From assembly GCF_030651835.1 (NCBI RefSeq), contig NZ_JAUSBX010000011.1:82659-146658 (forward strand): a stretch of DNA of 64,000 nucleotides, in the 5' to 3' direction. The position numbers and the translations under genes were made by a program. Numbering within the stretch: the stretch's first letter is position 1; each line of letters opens with the position of its first letter. This DNA comes from Methylicorpusculum sp. (GTDB lineage: Bacteria; Pseudomonadota; Gammaproteobacteria; Methylococcales; Methylomonadaceae). Of this stretch, positions 36,807 through 46,165 are shown piece after piece. Below the pieces are notes generated by a model that saw only the letters and a list, made by a program, of their open reading frames with translations, searched no databases and was not told the origin of the DNA.

Positions 36807-38672
36807 ATGCATAGAAAATATAACTACGTAACCAACCGATTCGCAATACTGAGCTGCGTGTTTTTATTCATATTTTCCGCTCATGCCAATGAGAGCAGCT
36901 TTGAAGATCAAATCAGGGAGCGTTTTGAATCAGCCATGGCCGGAACGCCTATGGTCGTCAAGCAAAAAACCCTGCATGCCCAAGAGGAAATGATCAGGTT
37001 TTATTCTGAACGCCTTTATCAACCCGCCTGGAGTAACAGCGAAAAACTGACTCCCTCGATTCAAGCGCTAAGACAGGCGCTTGCGCATACCGAAGAGCAC
37101 GGCATGAACCCCGAGGTTTATCACACTTCGGCGATTACAGAATTATTAACCGAACTTAATAGTGGCACAGGCGGCTCATCCTCATGGGTTGATCTTGATT
37201 TGCTGCTGACCGATGCCTTTCTGACTTATAGCTCTCACATCCTTTTCGGCCAGGTCAATCCTGAAACGTTAAGACCCGAATGGCGAGCCGGAAAACGTTC
37301 AACCGATTTACTGGGACTGCTAAAAAGTTCATTGGAAAACAACAGTGTTGAAGCATCGTTGGCACAACTGATTCCCCGGCACGCAGGCTATCAGTCATTA
37401 CTCAAAACGCTTTCCGAGTACCGGAGTATTCAACGCACAGGCGGATGGACTCGGGTTCCCGAGGGACCCAAACTCACCAAGGGTGCTAGTGACAACCGCA
37501 TTATTCCTCTGCGACAAAGACTGATCGCGACCGGCGATGCCTCGCCGGAAAATGACACCAAAAGTAAAATCTACGATGAAACACTAAAACTGGCCGTAGT
37601 GCGCTTCCAAAAACGCCACGGCCTTGATGCGGACGGAGTAATAGGCACGGCAACTCAACAGGCTTTGAATATCAGTGTCGACGAACGCATTGGACAGATT
37701 ATCGCCAATCTTGAGCGTTGGCGATGGCTTCCGTCAGACCTTGGCCCACGGCATATTATGGTCAATATCCCCGGCTATAAATTGACCATGAAAGAAAATG
37801 ACAAGACTGTTTTGGAAATGCCGGTGATTGTAGGAAAAATCACCCGGGAAACCCCTATTTTTACCGAAAACATGACTTATCTTGTCATCAATCCCACCTG
37901 GACTGTGCCCAAAAGCATCGCCGGAAAAGACAAATTACCTATCCTGAGAAGGGACCCTTCTTATCTAAAACGCCACAATATGGTGCTTTATAGTGGTCAA
38001 GGAGCCAATGCTGTAGAAATAAATCCTTATTCGGTTAACTGGTCGGGCATCAATCCCAACAACTTTCCTTTCCGGATTGTGCAAAAACCCGGACCAAATA
38101 ACGCATTGGGAAAGATCAAATTTATGCTACCCAATAAGCACAATGTTTATCTGCATGACACCTCGGAACCCACTCTTTTCAAGAGAAGCGAAAGGTCTTT
38201 TAGTTCAGGTTGTATTCGTGTTTCACAACCCCACACTTTGCTGAATGTCGTACTCGAAAATAACACCCGTTTGGCACCAGAAGTCATTCAGAATGCGTTA
38301 AAAAGCACTGATAAAAAAACAGTGACACTCCTCAATCCCATCCCTGTCCATATTTCTTACTGGACAGCATGGGCGGATGAGGACGGCTCTGTTAATTTCC
38401 TTAGAGACATTTATGACCGTGACCGTCAGTTGATGAGTGCGCTGGAAAAAATAACGTCGGTTAAGCAAACTCCTACGCTTCCCGTTCCCACGCCTGAACC
38501 GCCCAAGGCCGACATGGTGACAGAGCCGTCCCCTGAACCTCCAAAAGCGGCTATTCCGACTGAGGTTGAGGCTGTTGCACCGCAAGCCATACCCGCTGAA
38601 ACTAAAAGCTTACGCTTTCCTTTTTTCTCATTTGGCAGAGATAAAGAACCTTTGAAAGAAGAAATGCGTTGA
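36807..38672 (+). CDS. L,D-transpeptidase of the YcbB/LdtD type
   Basis: A 621-residue periplasmic enzyme that forms 3-3 cross-links in peptidoglycan. Signal sequence (about 10-30), helical N-terminal domain (about 50-210), peptidoglycan-binding helices (about 255-295: LAVVRFQKRHGLDADGVIGTAT) and YkuD catalytic domain (about 320-490) with HDTSEPTLF and the catalytic cysteine in SSGCIRVSQP. The last 70 residues are Pro/Glu/Ala-rich and low-complexity. An ATG start with a normal signal peptide follows. Confidence 0.93.
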   Translation: MHRKYNYVTNRFAILSCVFLFIFSAHANESSFEDQIRERFESAMAGTPMVVKQKTLHAQEEMIRFYSERLYQPAWSNSEKLTPSIQALRQALAHTEEHGMNPEVYHTSAITELLTELNSGTGGSSSWVDLDLLLTDAFLTYSSHILFGQVNPETLRPEWRAGKRSTDLLGLLKSSLENNSVEASLAQLIPRHAGYQSLLKTLSEYRSIQRTGGWTRVPEGPKLTKGASDNRIIPLRQRLIATGDASPENDTKSKIYDETLKLAVVRFQKRHGLDADGVIGTATQQALNISVDERIGQIIANLERWRWLPSDLGPRHIMVNIPGYKLTMKENDKTVLEMPVIVGKITRETPIFTENMTYLVINPTWTVPKSIAGKDKLPILRRDPSYLKRHNMVLYSGQGANAVEINPYSVNWSGINPNNFPFRIVQKPGPNNALGKIKFMLPNKHNVYLHDTSEPTLFKRSERSFSSGCIRVSQPHTLLNVVLENNTRLAPEVIQNALKSTDKKTVTLLNPIPVHISYWTAWADEDGSVNFLRDIYDRDRQLMSALEKITSVKQTPTLPVPTPEPPKADMVTEPSPEPPKAAIPTEVEAVAPQAIPAETKSLRFPFFSFGRDKEPLKEEMR

Positions 38673-38826
38673 TCCGTTCAACGCAATATTTCGATAACCC
38701 GCACTCAGGTATCTAAAAAAATCACTCTGTGACCTACCCATCTGAAAAAAACCGGCACAACAATCTCACGTTATTCTGTAATTGGTCGATAACAGAGAGA
38801 AACCGGTTTTTTACAGGCGCTGCACC

Positions 38827-39909
38827 ATGAAAATTGAGAGCTCAACTATTCATCTATCCGGCCAACGTATAGCAACTGAAACACGAACGACCGGTGAATC
38901 TCTGAGCGTATGGGTTGGCAGTCAACAACAGGGGGAGGCGGCAACCGCCTCGCGACCAACTCAAAATAACCTGCAAATTGTCGACAGAGTGAGTCTTTCC
39001 AGCCAAGGACTTGTGGAGAATCAAAAAACCAAAGCCCAACAAAGTGGTGAAATAGATACGGAAAAAGCACTGGAAAATGACCCCCGCCTGCAAATCATGA
39101 AACGTATGCTGGAAGCATTAACGGGGCAAAAAATCCATATCACCGGCATAGGCCATTTGGAGTCACCCAATGAACAGCAGCAAATTACTTCGCCTGATGC
39201 GAATACAGGGACCACTCAGACACCCCCTAACACCTCGGCAGGTTTCGGGCTCGAATATATTCGGGTTGAAACGGTTTATGAAGCAGAACAGACTACATTT
39301 TCAGCCAAGGGAATCGTAAACACCGCAGACGGAAAAACCCTTAACCTGTCAGTTCACTTGATTATGAGCCGCGAATATTTTGAGCAGAATGAAGTCAGCG
39401 TTCGTTTGGGTGACGCTGTAATGAAAGATCCTTTAGTGCTTAATTTCAAAGGACCGACCGCCCAACTCACTGATACAAAATTCAGTTTCGATATTGATTC
39501 CGACGGCGTCGAAGATCAAATATCGTTTGTCAGTTCCGGCAGTGGCTTTTTGGTGATCGATAAAAACCGGGACGGCAGAGTGAATAACGGTCAGGAACTG
39601 TTTGGCGCTGTCACCGGCGATGGCTTCGCCGAGTTAGCGGCCTTCGATAATGACAAGAATTTATGGATCGATGAAAACGATGCAGCCTATAAAGATCTTC
39701 GGCTCTGGACAAAAGATGAGCAGGGGCGCGACACGTTAAGCACACTGGCTGAAAAAGAAATCGGCGCGATTTATCTGGGCCAGACCAGCACCGGCTTTTC
39801 ACTCAAAAACAGTCAAAATCAGCTTCATGGACAAATCAAAAGCACGGGGCTGTTTGTCACTGAAAACGGCTCAACCGGTACGGTGCAACAAATTGATTTG
39901 GCAGTCTGA
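38827..39909 (+). CDS. Protein with EF-hand-like calcium loops, function unknown
   Basis: A 360-residue protein with no signal peptide. The first 150 residues are polar and disordered-looking (Gln, Thr, Asn, Ser-rich). The second half has a beta-rich region followed by three calcium-loop-like motifs: DIDSDGVEDQI (about 221), DKNRDGRVNNGQELFG (about 244) and DNDKNLWIDENDAAY (about 273). Similar loop arrays occur in secreted VCBS/hemolysin-like proteins. I prefer the ATG at 38827; a TTG at 38782 would add 15 residues. Role unknown. Confidence 0.75.
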   Translation: MKIESSTIHLSGQRIATETRTTGESLSVWVGSQQQGEAATASRPTQNNLQIVDRVSLSSQGLVENQKTKAQQSGEIDTEKALENDPRLQIMKRMLEALTGQKIHITGIGHLESPNEQQQITSPDANTGTTQTPPNTSAGFGLEYIRVETVYEAEQTTFSAKGIVNTADGKTLNLSVHLIMSREYFEQNEVSVRLGDAVMKDPLVLNFKGPTAQLTDTKFSFDIDSDGVEDQISFVSSGSGFLVIDKNRDGRVNNGQELFGAVTGDGFAELAAFDNDKNLWIDENDAAYKDLRLWTKDEQGRDTLSTLAEKEIGAIYLGQTSTGFSLKNSQNQLHGQIKSTGLFVTENGSTGTVQQIDLAV

Positions 39910-39912
39910 TGG

Positions 39913-40563
39913 CTAACCGCCCATTGCCGCAATAGGCCTGAGTAATCCACTTTGCGCAATTCCATCAAAAATAAACTGAACGGCCAAGGCTGACAGCAAG
40001 ATACCGGAGATGCGGGTGACGACCTGAATACCCGTAACACCTAAAAATCGTTGAATTCGGCTCGCGGCAAGCAAACTCAGCAAGGTCACCATCATCATCA
40101 GAAATAATGAGACAAAAACAACCATTTGATGAGCCCAATTATCTTTGGCCTGAGCCATTAGTAAAACTACAGCTCCCATCGCACCAGGACCGGCAATCAG
40201 CGGCGTGGCCAGGGGAAATACCGATATATCAGCTTTCAACCGGGCTTCATGGGTTTCTTCATCGGTGGTGGAAGTCGCTCCGGATGAGCGCACAAACACC
40301 ATGTCAATAGCGATGAGCAACAGCAAAATTCCACCCGATGTTCTTAACGCAGACATCGATATGCCCAGCCCTGTTAATAAAAAGTCTCCGGTCAACGCAA
40401 ATAGAAACAATATTGCCGAGGCAATCAGTGTTCCACGCCATGCATAGGCAGACTTTTCTTTAGGCGATGCATCGACTGTCAATACCGCAAACACGGCAGC
40501 GACATCCAACGGACCAATAGTCGTAAACAAGGTCGCCATAGCGATGGCAGCAATTTCTAACAT
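39913..40563 (-). CDS. MarC-family inner membrane protein
   Basis: A 216-residue protein with six predicted membrane helices, starting LEIAAIAMATLFTTIGPLDVAAVFAVLT and containing PLATPLIAGPGAMGAVVLLM, the MarC/UPF0056 signature. Function of the family is unsettled; a role in multidrug resistance was proposed and withdrawn. The ATG at 40563 gives the usual family N-terminus; a TTG at 40605 would extend it by 14 residues. Convergent with the EF-hand-like gene. Confidence 0.87.
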   Translation of the reverse strand: MLEIAAIAMATLFTTIGPLDVAAVFAVLTVDASPKEKSAYAWRGTLIASAILFLFALTGDFLLTGLGISMSALRTSGGILLLLIAIDMVFVRSSGATSTTDEETHEARLKADISVFPLATPLIAGPGAMGAVVLLMAQAKDNWAHQMVVFVSLFLMMMVTLLSLLAASRIQRFLGVTGIQVVTRISGILLSALAVQFIFDGIAQSGLLRPIAAMGG

Positions 40564-40729
40564 GGGACTACCGAAAACAAAATTGTTACCTGCTTCTTGA
40601 AACAATCATTTGAACGTGGAACCACGAAAAAGGCTAAAAACACGACACTATTCAACAAGTACCCACATTATGCTGCGGCACTCGAAGAGTCTCGCTTAAA
40701 ATTAGTGGCCTCACAGCGCGATTTTGAGT

Positions 40730-41386
40730 TCATAGACTGATGTCTGTTTGTCCTGCCTTTGAAACAGGCGAAGATTCCTGTCCGGAAACAGGTGTTTTCT
40801 TATAATTTTCAGCAAAGGCTTTAAGCCCGGCCTGAACCAGTTCATAAGTCTTGTCGATATTACTGGCAATATCGCCGTCCAGCACTTGTAATCCTTTTAA
40901 AATATCCTTTGCCTCGCCAAAGCCCTTGTCAATACCTCCACCGATCAATTGAACAAATTGCCCCATAGCCTCATCATCTGATAATTCGCTGTGATTAGCG
41001 CGGTATTGTTCAAAAAAGGCAGTACCGAATTTAACGATACGGTCGGCGGTTGCTTCGGGAGAAATATCGATACCCTTATCATAAGCCTTCTGCAGCGCAT
41101 CATCGCCAAATTCAGCTTTCAATTCCGCGTTAATTCCGTCTAAAGCCGCTTTATAGACCAAGGTTAACGGCTCATTACCCGTTGCCAGACTCACCTCAAA
41201 AGAAGCCTGGATAATGCCTTGATTGAGCACATCTTTAGGAGAAACATCCGGAGCTTGAAGCTGTTCTGATTTTTTTGCATGAGCTAATTCCGACACCTTT
41301 TTTCCAAAAGGCGCCTCGGCTTTATTCGTAGGCTCTTTGGCCAATTGACTGACCGTCTGACCAAACGGTTGGTTATTGATTTTCAT
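40730..41386 (-). CDS. DUF5610-like hypothetical protein
   Basis: A 218-residue soluble protein with a polar N-terminal tail (about 1-55) carrying two copies of a PFGxxVSxLA segment, then an all-helical domain (about 60-200: FEVSLATGNEPLTLVYKAAL ... IDISPEATADRIVKFGTAFFEQY). This resembles proteins annotated with DUF5610. The ATG at 41386 has AAGGGG about seven bases upstream. No function known. Confidence 0.75.
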   Translation of the reverse strand: MKINNQPFGQTVSQLAKEPTNKAEAPFGKKVSELAHAKKSEQLQAPDVSPKDVLNQGIIQASFEVSLATGNEPLTLVYKAALDGINAELKAEFGDDALQKAYDKGIDISPEATADRIVKFGTAFFEQYRANHSELSDDEAMGQFVQLIGGGIDKGFGEAKDILKGLQVLDGDIASNIDKTYELVQAGLKAFAENYKKTPVSGQESSPVSKAGQTDISL

Positions 41387-41530
41387 TTTATGACCCCTTA
41401 ATAAACTACCTAAAGGATATCGGCACACTCAATAAAATAATAAGCTTTTAACAGATAAATTCCAGCTTAACTCAAGAGTAAGGCGACTGTAAGCCTTATG
41501 GATTATTCTCAGTCTATTGAAACAGCCAAC

Positions 41531-41683
41531 GTAACTACTCGCCCGCTTGACATAAAGGGTGTAGGTAATTGATTGAAAAGGCTTCTACAACAGGGATGTT
41601 GCAGAGAGCTACAGGGATGTATTCATGCGTCCTTTGAAATCAAACACCTACACCCAATAAAATAGGAGGGGGTGAGCAGATAC
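41531..41683 (+). repeat. Hairpin repeat element upstream of the P-type ATPase gene
   Basis: It starts with GTAACTACTCGCCCGC, found again at 44853-44868 and inverted at 45320-45335. Inside, GGGTGTAGGT (41548-41557) pairs with ACCTACACCC (41647-41656). The loop carries two GGGATGT segments ending in GTATTCATGCGTCC. The right 39 bases match window positions 3-41. No coding potential. Confidence 0.75.
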
Positions 41684-41856
41684 GAGCCAACGGAATTTCC
41701 CGCTTACCTCTGATATCAAGCCCATCATCATCGAGAACGGATAGCGCCATGCTTATTCTTGTTTCAAAATCAGAGTACCATGACACTCACAACAAATGAG
41801 CAAAACTTAAATCCCCAGGCATCATTCAGCATTGAAATAAAATTAAGGAAATTACC

Positions 41857-44778
41857 ATGAACGATCAATTGAACTGGAAAATGATTTTGCAATCTGCTGA
41901 CTCATTGATTTCAGACAACTTAATAGCATTGATTGCCGGCCTGTTGGTCATCGGTCTTTTGTTCTTAAGCTTACTGGCATGGCTGTTCATCAAAAACAGA
42001 CATAAACGGCAAACTGAGCTAAAACAAGAATCCTTGCCTGAGTCTACAGCCTGGCATGCAAAGTCAGCTGAAGCTGTGTTGGCTGAGTTAAAAACAAACC
42101 CGGATCAAGGTCTCAGTGATACGGAAGCTCAAGAGCGCTTTACCCGATACGGGCCAAATCGTTTACCCGAACAAAAACCGCGCAGCGCACTGGTTCGCTT
42201 TATCAGCCAGTTCCATAACCTGCTGATTTACGTGTTGTTAGCAACAGCAGCCATTACCGCGATGCTAGAACACTGGACTGATACTTTCGTTATTCTTGGC
42301 GTCGTACTCGTCAACTCGATGATTGGTTACGTACAAGAGGGCAAAGCCGAAGACGCCTTGCAAGCCATCAAGAAGATGCTTTCTTCTCATGCGCTGGTCT
42401 TGCGCAATGAAAAAAAAACAACCATTCCGGCATCAGACTTGGTGCCGGGCGACATTGTGATGTTGCAATCGGGCGATAAAGTTCCTGCCGATCTACGCTT
42501 AATCACAGTTAAAAATCTGCAGATACAAGAGGCGGTCTTAACCGGCGAATCAGTCCCTATCGAAAAACGTCCTCAAGAAGTTGCCCAAGATGCCGTGCTT
42601 GGCGACCGGTTTAACTTGGCCTATTCAGGCACTCTGGTGACATTTGGTCAAGCAAGAGGTGTCGTTGTCGGAACAGGCGTTCAAACCGAAATCGGCCACA
42701 TCAGCCAAATGGTTTCCCAGGTCCAAACACTGACTACACCTTTGCTGCTGCAAATGGCTGTATTTGCTCGATGGATAACGGCGGCCGTCATTGTTTTATC
42801 CGGCCTGGTATTCGCCTTTGGCATACTCGTGCGCGGCGGCGATACTGTCGACATGTTCATGACGGTCGTGGGACTTGCGGTCGCTGCCATTCCTGAAGGG
42901 CTGCCTGCTATTTTAACAGTGACACTGGCAATAGGCGTACAGAGTCTGGCGAGTCGGAATGCAATTATCCGGCGTCTACCGGCAGTTGAAACGCTGGGCG
43001 CTGTCAGCATCATCTGTTCCGACAAAACGGGTACGTTAACCCGCAACGAAATGACCGTCAGCTCCATAATCACAGAAGAACACCATATTGATATCACCGG
43101 CACAGGCTATGAACCAGCAGGCGATTTTCAATGTGCCGGGCAATCCATTACTCCGGAGAACCACTCAACCCTGCTAGCAACATTACAATCGGCGCTATAT
43201 TGTAACGATTCGAGGTTGGAACTCGCTGATGGCACCTGCAAAATTCACGGTGATCCTATGGAAGCAGCGTTGTTGGTTGCCGCATTGAAAGCCGGCCTGA
43301 ACTCTGATGAAGCACTAAAAGAATGGCCCCGCCGAGATTTGATTCCCTTCGAATCAGAACACAAATTTATGGCCACCTTACATCATAATCATCAAGGCGA
43401 GGCCATGATTCATGTCAAAGGTGCCCCGGAACGTCTTCTGGCAATGTGCACGCTAGAGCGAACCTCGACTGGTGACCAGCCAATCAATCCGGATGACTGG
43501 CATGCAGCCATTGAAGCGCTGGCCAAACAAGGTCAGCGCGTACTGGGAGTGGCGAGTAAATCAGCAAAACCGCATCAAACCGAACTCAGTTTTAACGATC
43601 TGGAAAATGGGTTGGTTTTTCTGGGACTGTTTGGATTGATAGACCCGCCCCGTAGCGAAGCGATTGCCGCTGTCAATGAATGTCATAATGCCGGGATTCG
43701 CGTAAAAATGATTACCGGCGACCATGAAGTCACCGCCTGCAGCATTGCCGCGCAGTTAAATCTGAACAACAGTCAAGAGGCCATTACCGGCAAAATGCTC
43801 GACACCATGAATGATGAGGTGTTACTGAATCGTGTTCAAGAAATCGATGTCTTTGCCCGAGTCAGCCCTGAACACAAACTGCGTCTGGTAACCTTGTTAC
43901 AAAGCGGCGGCGCCATTGTCGCGATGACTGGCGACGGGGTTAATGACGCTCCGGCGCTTCGCCGTGCGGATGTAGGTATTGCGATGGGGCATAAAGGTAC
44001 GGAAGCGGCCAAAGAAGCCTCTGAAATGGTAATTACTGACGACAATTTTGCGACCATTGTCCATGCGGTTAAAGAAGGCCGCACCGTCTACGAAAACCTG
44101 AAAAAAGCGGTTGTGTTTTTGTTGCCGGTTAACGGCGGCGAATCCATAAGCATCATCATTGCCATCTTGTTTGGCTTTACCCTGCCCATTACACCGCTGC
44201 AAATTCTTTGGGTCAACATGGTCAGTTCGGTAGCCTTGGCAATGGCATTGGCCTTTGACCCTCCGGCACCCGACATCATGCAACGCCCACCTCGCCCGGC
44301 AAATGAACCGATTCTTTCCGGTTTTCTGGTATGGCGAATTTTTTTGGTATCGAGTTTATTTGCTCTGGGTATATTCGGTATTTTCGAATGGAGTCAACTC
44401 CAGGGTTCCAGCATTGAGGAAGCGCGGACCTATGCGGTTAATACGCTGGTCATGATGGAAGTGTTTTATTTGCTCAGTGTTCGTTATCTGAGGGCCTCCG
44501 CACTGAGCTTTCAACGCATGTTCAATTCTAAAGCCATTATCTACGCGGTAAGCACCGTCGTAACGCTACAGCTCATTTTCACGTATGCACCTTTTATGGA
44601 ACAGTTTTTCGATACTCGCCCGGTGGATTTTGTGCATGGTTTTGAAATCATAGCAATAGGTTTAATCTTGTTCGGACTGTTGGAACTTGAAAAAGGGGTA
44701 CGTCGTAAATTTTGCCATCCGGTAAGTGCAAACTCCAAACCGTCTCGACCAGGGAAGAAGGGAAGAACGACGCCATAA
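41857..44778 (+). CDS. Cation-transporting P-type ATPase (P2-like, calcium-pump type)
   Basis: A 973-residue ion pump. An unusual extra N-terminal helix (about 18-42) precedes the usual cation-ATPase N-terminus (LAELKTNPDQGLSDTEAQERFTRYGPNRLPE). Then come an actuator domain with LTGESVPIEK, IPEGLPAILTVTLA in TM4, the phosphorylation motif CSDKTGTLTRNE (aspartate near 389), KGAPERLL, MTGDGVNDAPALRRADVGIAMG, and C-terminal helices. The IPEGLPA TM4 motif is as in calcium/sodium type pumps; the substrate cannot be fixed from this alone. Flanked on both sides by related repeats. Confidence 0.9.
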   Translation: MNDQLNWKMILQSADSLISDNLIALIAGLLVIGLLFLSLLAWLFIKNRHKRQTELKQESLPESTAWHAKSAEAVLAELKTNPDQGLSDTEAQERFTRYGPNRLPEQKPRSALVRFISQFHNLLIYVLLATAAITAMLEHWTDTFVILGVVLVNSMIGYVQEGKAEDALQAIKKMLSSHALVLRNEKKTTIPASDLVPGDIVMLQSGDKVPADLRLITVKNLQIQEAVLTGESVPIEKRPQEVAQDAVLGDRFNLAYSGTLVTFGQARGVVVGTGVQTEIGHISQMVSQVQTLTTPLLLQMAVFARWITAAVIVLSGLVFAFGILVRGGDTVDMFMTVVGLAVAAIPEGLPAILTVTLAIGVQSLASRNAIIRRLPAVETLGAVSIICSDKTGTLTRNEMTVSSIITEEHHIDITGTGYEPAGDFQCAGQSITPENHSTLLATLQSALYCNDSRLELADGTCKIHGDPMEAALLVAALKAGLNSDEALKEWPRRDLIPFESEHKFMATLHHNHQGEAMIHVKGAPERLLAMCTLERTSTGDQPINPDDWHAAIEALAKQGQRVLGVASKSAKPHQTELSFNDLENGLVFLGLFGLIDPPRSEAIAAVNECHNAGIRVKMITGDHEVTACSIAAQLNLNNSQEAITGKMLDTMNDEVLLNRVQEIDVFARVSPEHKLRLVTLLQSGGAIVAMTGDGVNDAPALRRADVGIAMGHKGTEAAKEASEMVITDDNFATIVHAVKEGRTVYENLKKAVVFLLPVNGGESISIIIAILFGFTLPITPLQILWVNMVSSVALAMALAFDPPAPDIMQRPPRPANEPILSGFLVWRIFLVSSLFALGIFGIFEWSQLQGSSIEEARTYAVNTLVMMEVFYLLSVRYLRASALSFQRMFNSKAIIYAVSTVVTLQLIFTYAPFMEQFFDTRPVDFVHGFEIIAIGLILFGLLELEKGVRRKFCHPVSANSKPSRPGKKGRTTP

Positions 44779-44852
44779 GCTAATTTAACCAGAACGGCCG
44801 CCCTGCCTGAACTGGACGTAGCGGCCTGCACCAATTCATCAAAAAGAAATGA

Positions 44853-45335
44853 GTAACTACTCGTCCGCGTGAAATAAAAGATGTACTTGATTAGTTGAAA
44901 AGTGAAGTGAGCCCATGCCGTTAAGTTAAGCATATTTTGTAGGAGCGGGCCATGCCCGTGATTGAACCCCATTTGTTCGCGGGCATAGCCCGCTCTTACG
45001 ATACAGCCTATCGCAGTAATTCCCAATTTGACACAAAAGAAGGGGTAAGGTGAGATTGGCGAGGATGTCGATAGCAGGACCGCTATCTAGCCCCCATGGA
45101 GGGGTTCACGGCACTTACCTTGCCCCTAATTAACGCTACTCCCTTTTGATTGAAAAACCGTCTAAGAATAGAAGGTATGGGATGTGGCTATCGAGGACCG
45201 CCGTGAACCCCTCCATGGGGGCTTGACGGCAGCAATCCCTGCTGCCGACATCCTCGCTAGCCACACCCCATACCTTCATAAAGTTAATCATTTTTTGAGT
45301 ATAAAGGGAGTAATTCAAGGCGGGCGAGTAGTTAC
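44853..45335. repeat. Composite repeat block after the P-type ATPase gene
   Basis: Bounded by inverted arms GTAACTACTCGTCCGC (44853-44868) and GCGGGCGAGTAGTTAC (45320-45335). It contains a GTAGGAGCGGGC ... GCCCGCTCTTAC hairpin (44939-44999), a truncated MITE-like copy starting CAGTAATTCCCAATTTG at 45014, and an inverted second unit with its own ends TACTCCCTTT (45138-45147) and AAAGGGAGTA (45303-45312). The two units face each other, so about 50 bases around GAGGATGTCG...CCCCATGGAGGGGTTCACGG (45060-45112) can pair with 45198-45257. Confidence 0.8.
44939..44999. repeat. REP-like hairpin
   Basis: GTAGGAGCGGGC-CATGCCCG and CGGGCAT-AGCCCGCTCTTAC form a long imperfect stem. Sequences of the GTAGGAGCGGGC type are common dispersed repeats in many gammaproteobacteria. 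It could also stop transcription from the ATPase gene. Confidence 0.7.
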
Positions 45336-45472
45336 CAATTTTTTTAAAATGCGATTTTGATTAAATCCCGTTAGGAACCTTGATATCAGTTTGTTGCTTT
45401 CTATCTTCCATTAATGCTTTATCTCTTGATAGCATAGAAATACCTAAGAACTATAAAACAAGTGACCCTGAC

Positions 45473-45964
45473 ATGAAAAAAACACATTACTTTTTAAACG
45501 GATTATTGGTGTTTCTCGCACTGCTGATGGCGGTAACGGCGAAAGCAGATAATAAAACACTGCGGTCATTCGTTGACGGCAGTTATCAACAAATACTCGT
45601 CGCTCACGAAGGACGTCCTTTGGTCCTTGTAATCTGGTCGCTGACATGCTCGTCGTGTTTAAAGGAAATGAGTTCGTTAAACGAATGGCGCAAGAAGACG
45701 CCCGATGTTGAAATGATTTTATTGTCTACCGATGATATTTCTGAGCAAGCCGAAGTCCTGAACATATTGCAAAAGCACGAACTAGACGGGCTTGAAAATT
45801 GGATCTTTGCCGATGATAATGCGCAAAAATTGCGCTTTCAGATTGATCCTCGCTGGTACGGTGAAATGCCAAGGATCTATTTTTTCAACGCCAAGCACGA
45901 GCGTACAGGAATAAGCGGTGTTTTAAGCGAGCAGGAATACCGGGACAGGATTTCCAGTTTGTAG
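45473..45964 (+). CDS. TlpA-like thioredoxin-fold protein, periplasmic
   Basis: A 163-residue protein with a signal peptide (ending near VTAKA) and a thioredoxin-like fold: LVLVIWSLTCSSCLKEMSSLNEW with CSSC at 59-62, and MPRIYFFNAKHERTGISG with the cis-proline segment. Such proteins reduce disulfides or help load metals or hemes in the periplasm. I prefer the ATG at 45473; upstream in-frame codons give a cysteine-rich stretch that does not look like a signal peptide. Convergent with the sialidase-fold/TonB receptor pair. Confidence 0.83.
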   Translation: MKKTHYFLNGLLVFLALLMAVTAKADNKTLRSFVDGSYQQILVAHEGRPLVLVIWSLTCSSCLKEMSSLNEWRKKTPDVEMILLSTDDISEQAEVLNILQKHELDGLENWIFADDNAQKLRFQIDPRWYGEMPRIYFFNAKHERTGISGVLSEQEYRDRISSL

Positions 45965-46165
45965 AGGCGCGCAATTGATAGGCAAAAATTCTGAAGGCTG
46001 AGTTTTTGCTATATTGATTATCCACGGGATTTCGTTTAAATCAGCAGCCGATATTATACTGTCGGTACGGCAAGCATTACCCGGCACAGACAAACCGGGT
46101 AATGCTAGGGTTAAACGGGCCTAAAAGGTCGTGTTCATTGACTTTACTGAGATTGATCAAACCTT

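Noticed and set aside
41857..44778. P-type ATPase as a copper exporter linked to the TonB group
   Set aside because: It lacks a CPC/CPx motif in TM4 and N-terminal CxxC metal-binding domains; IPEGLPA in TM4 is as in calcium/sodium-type pumps.
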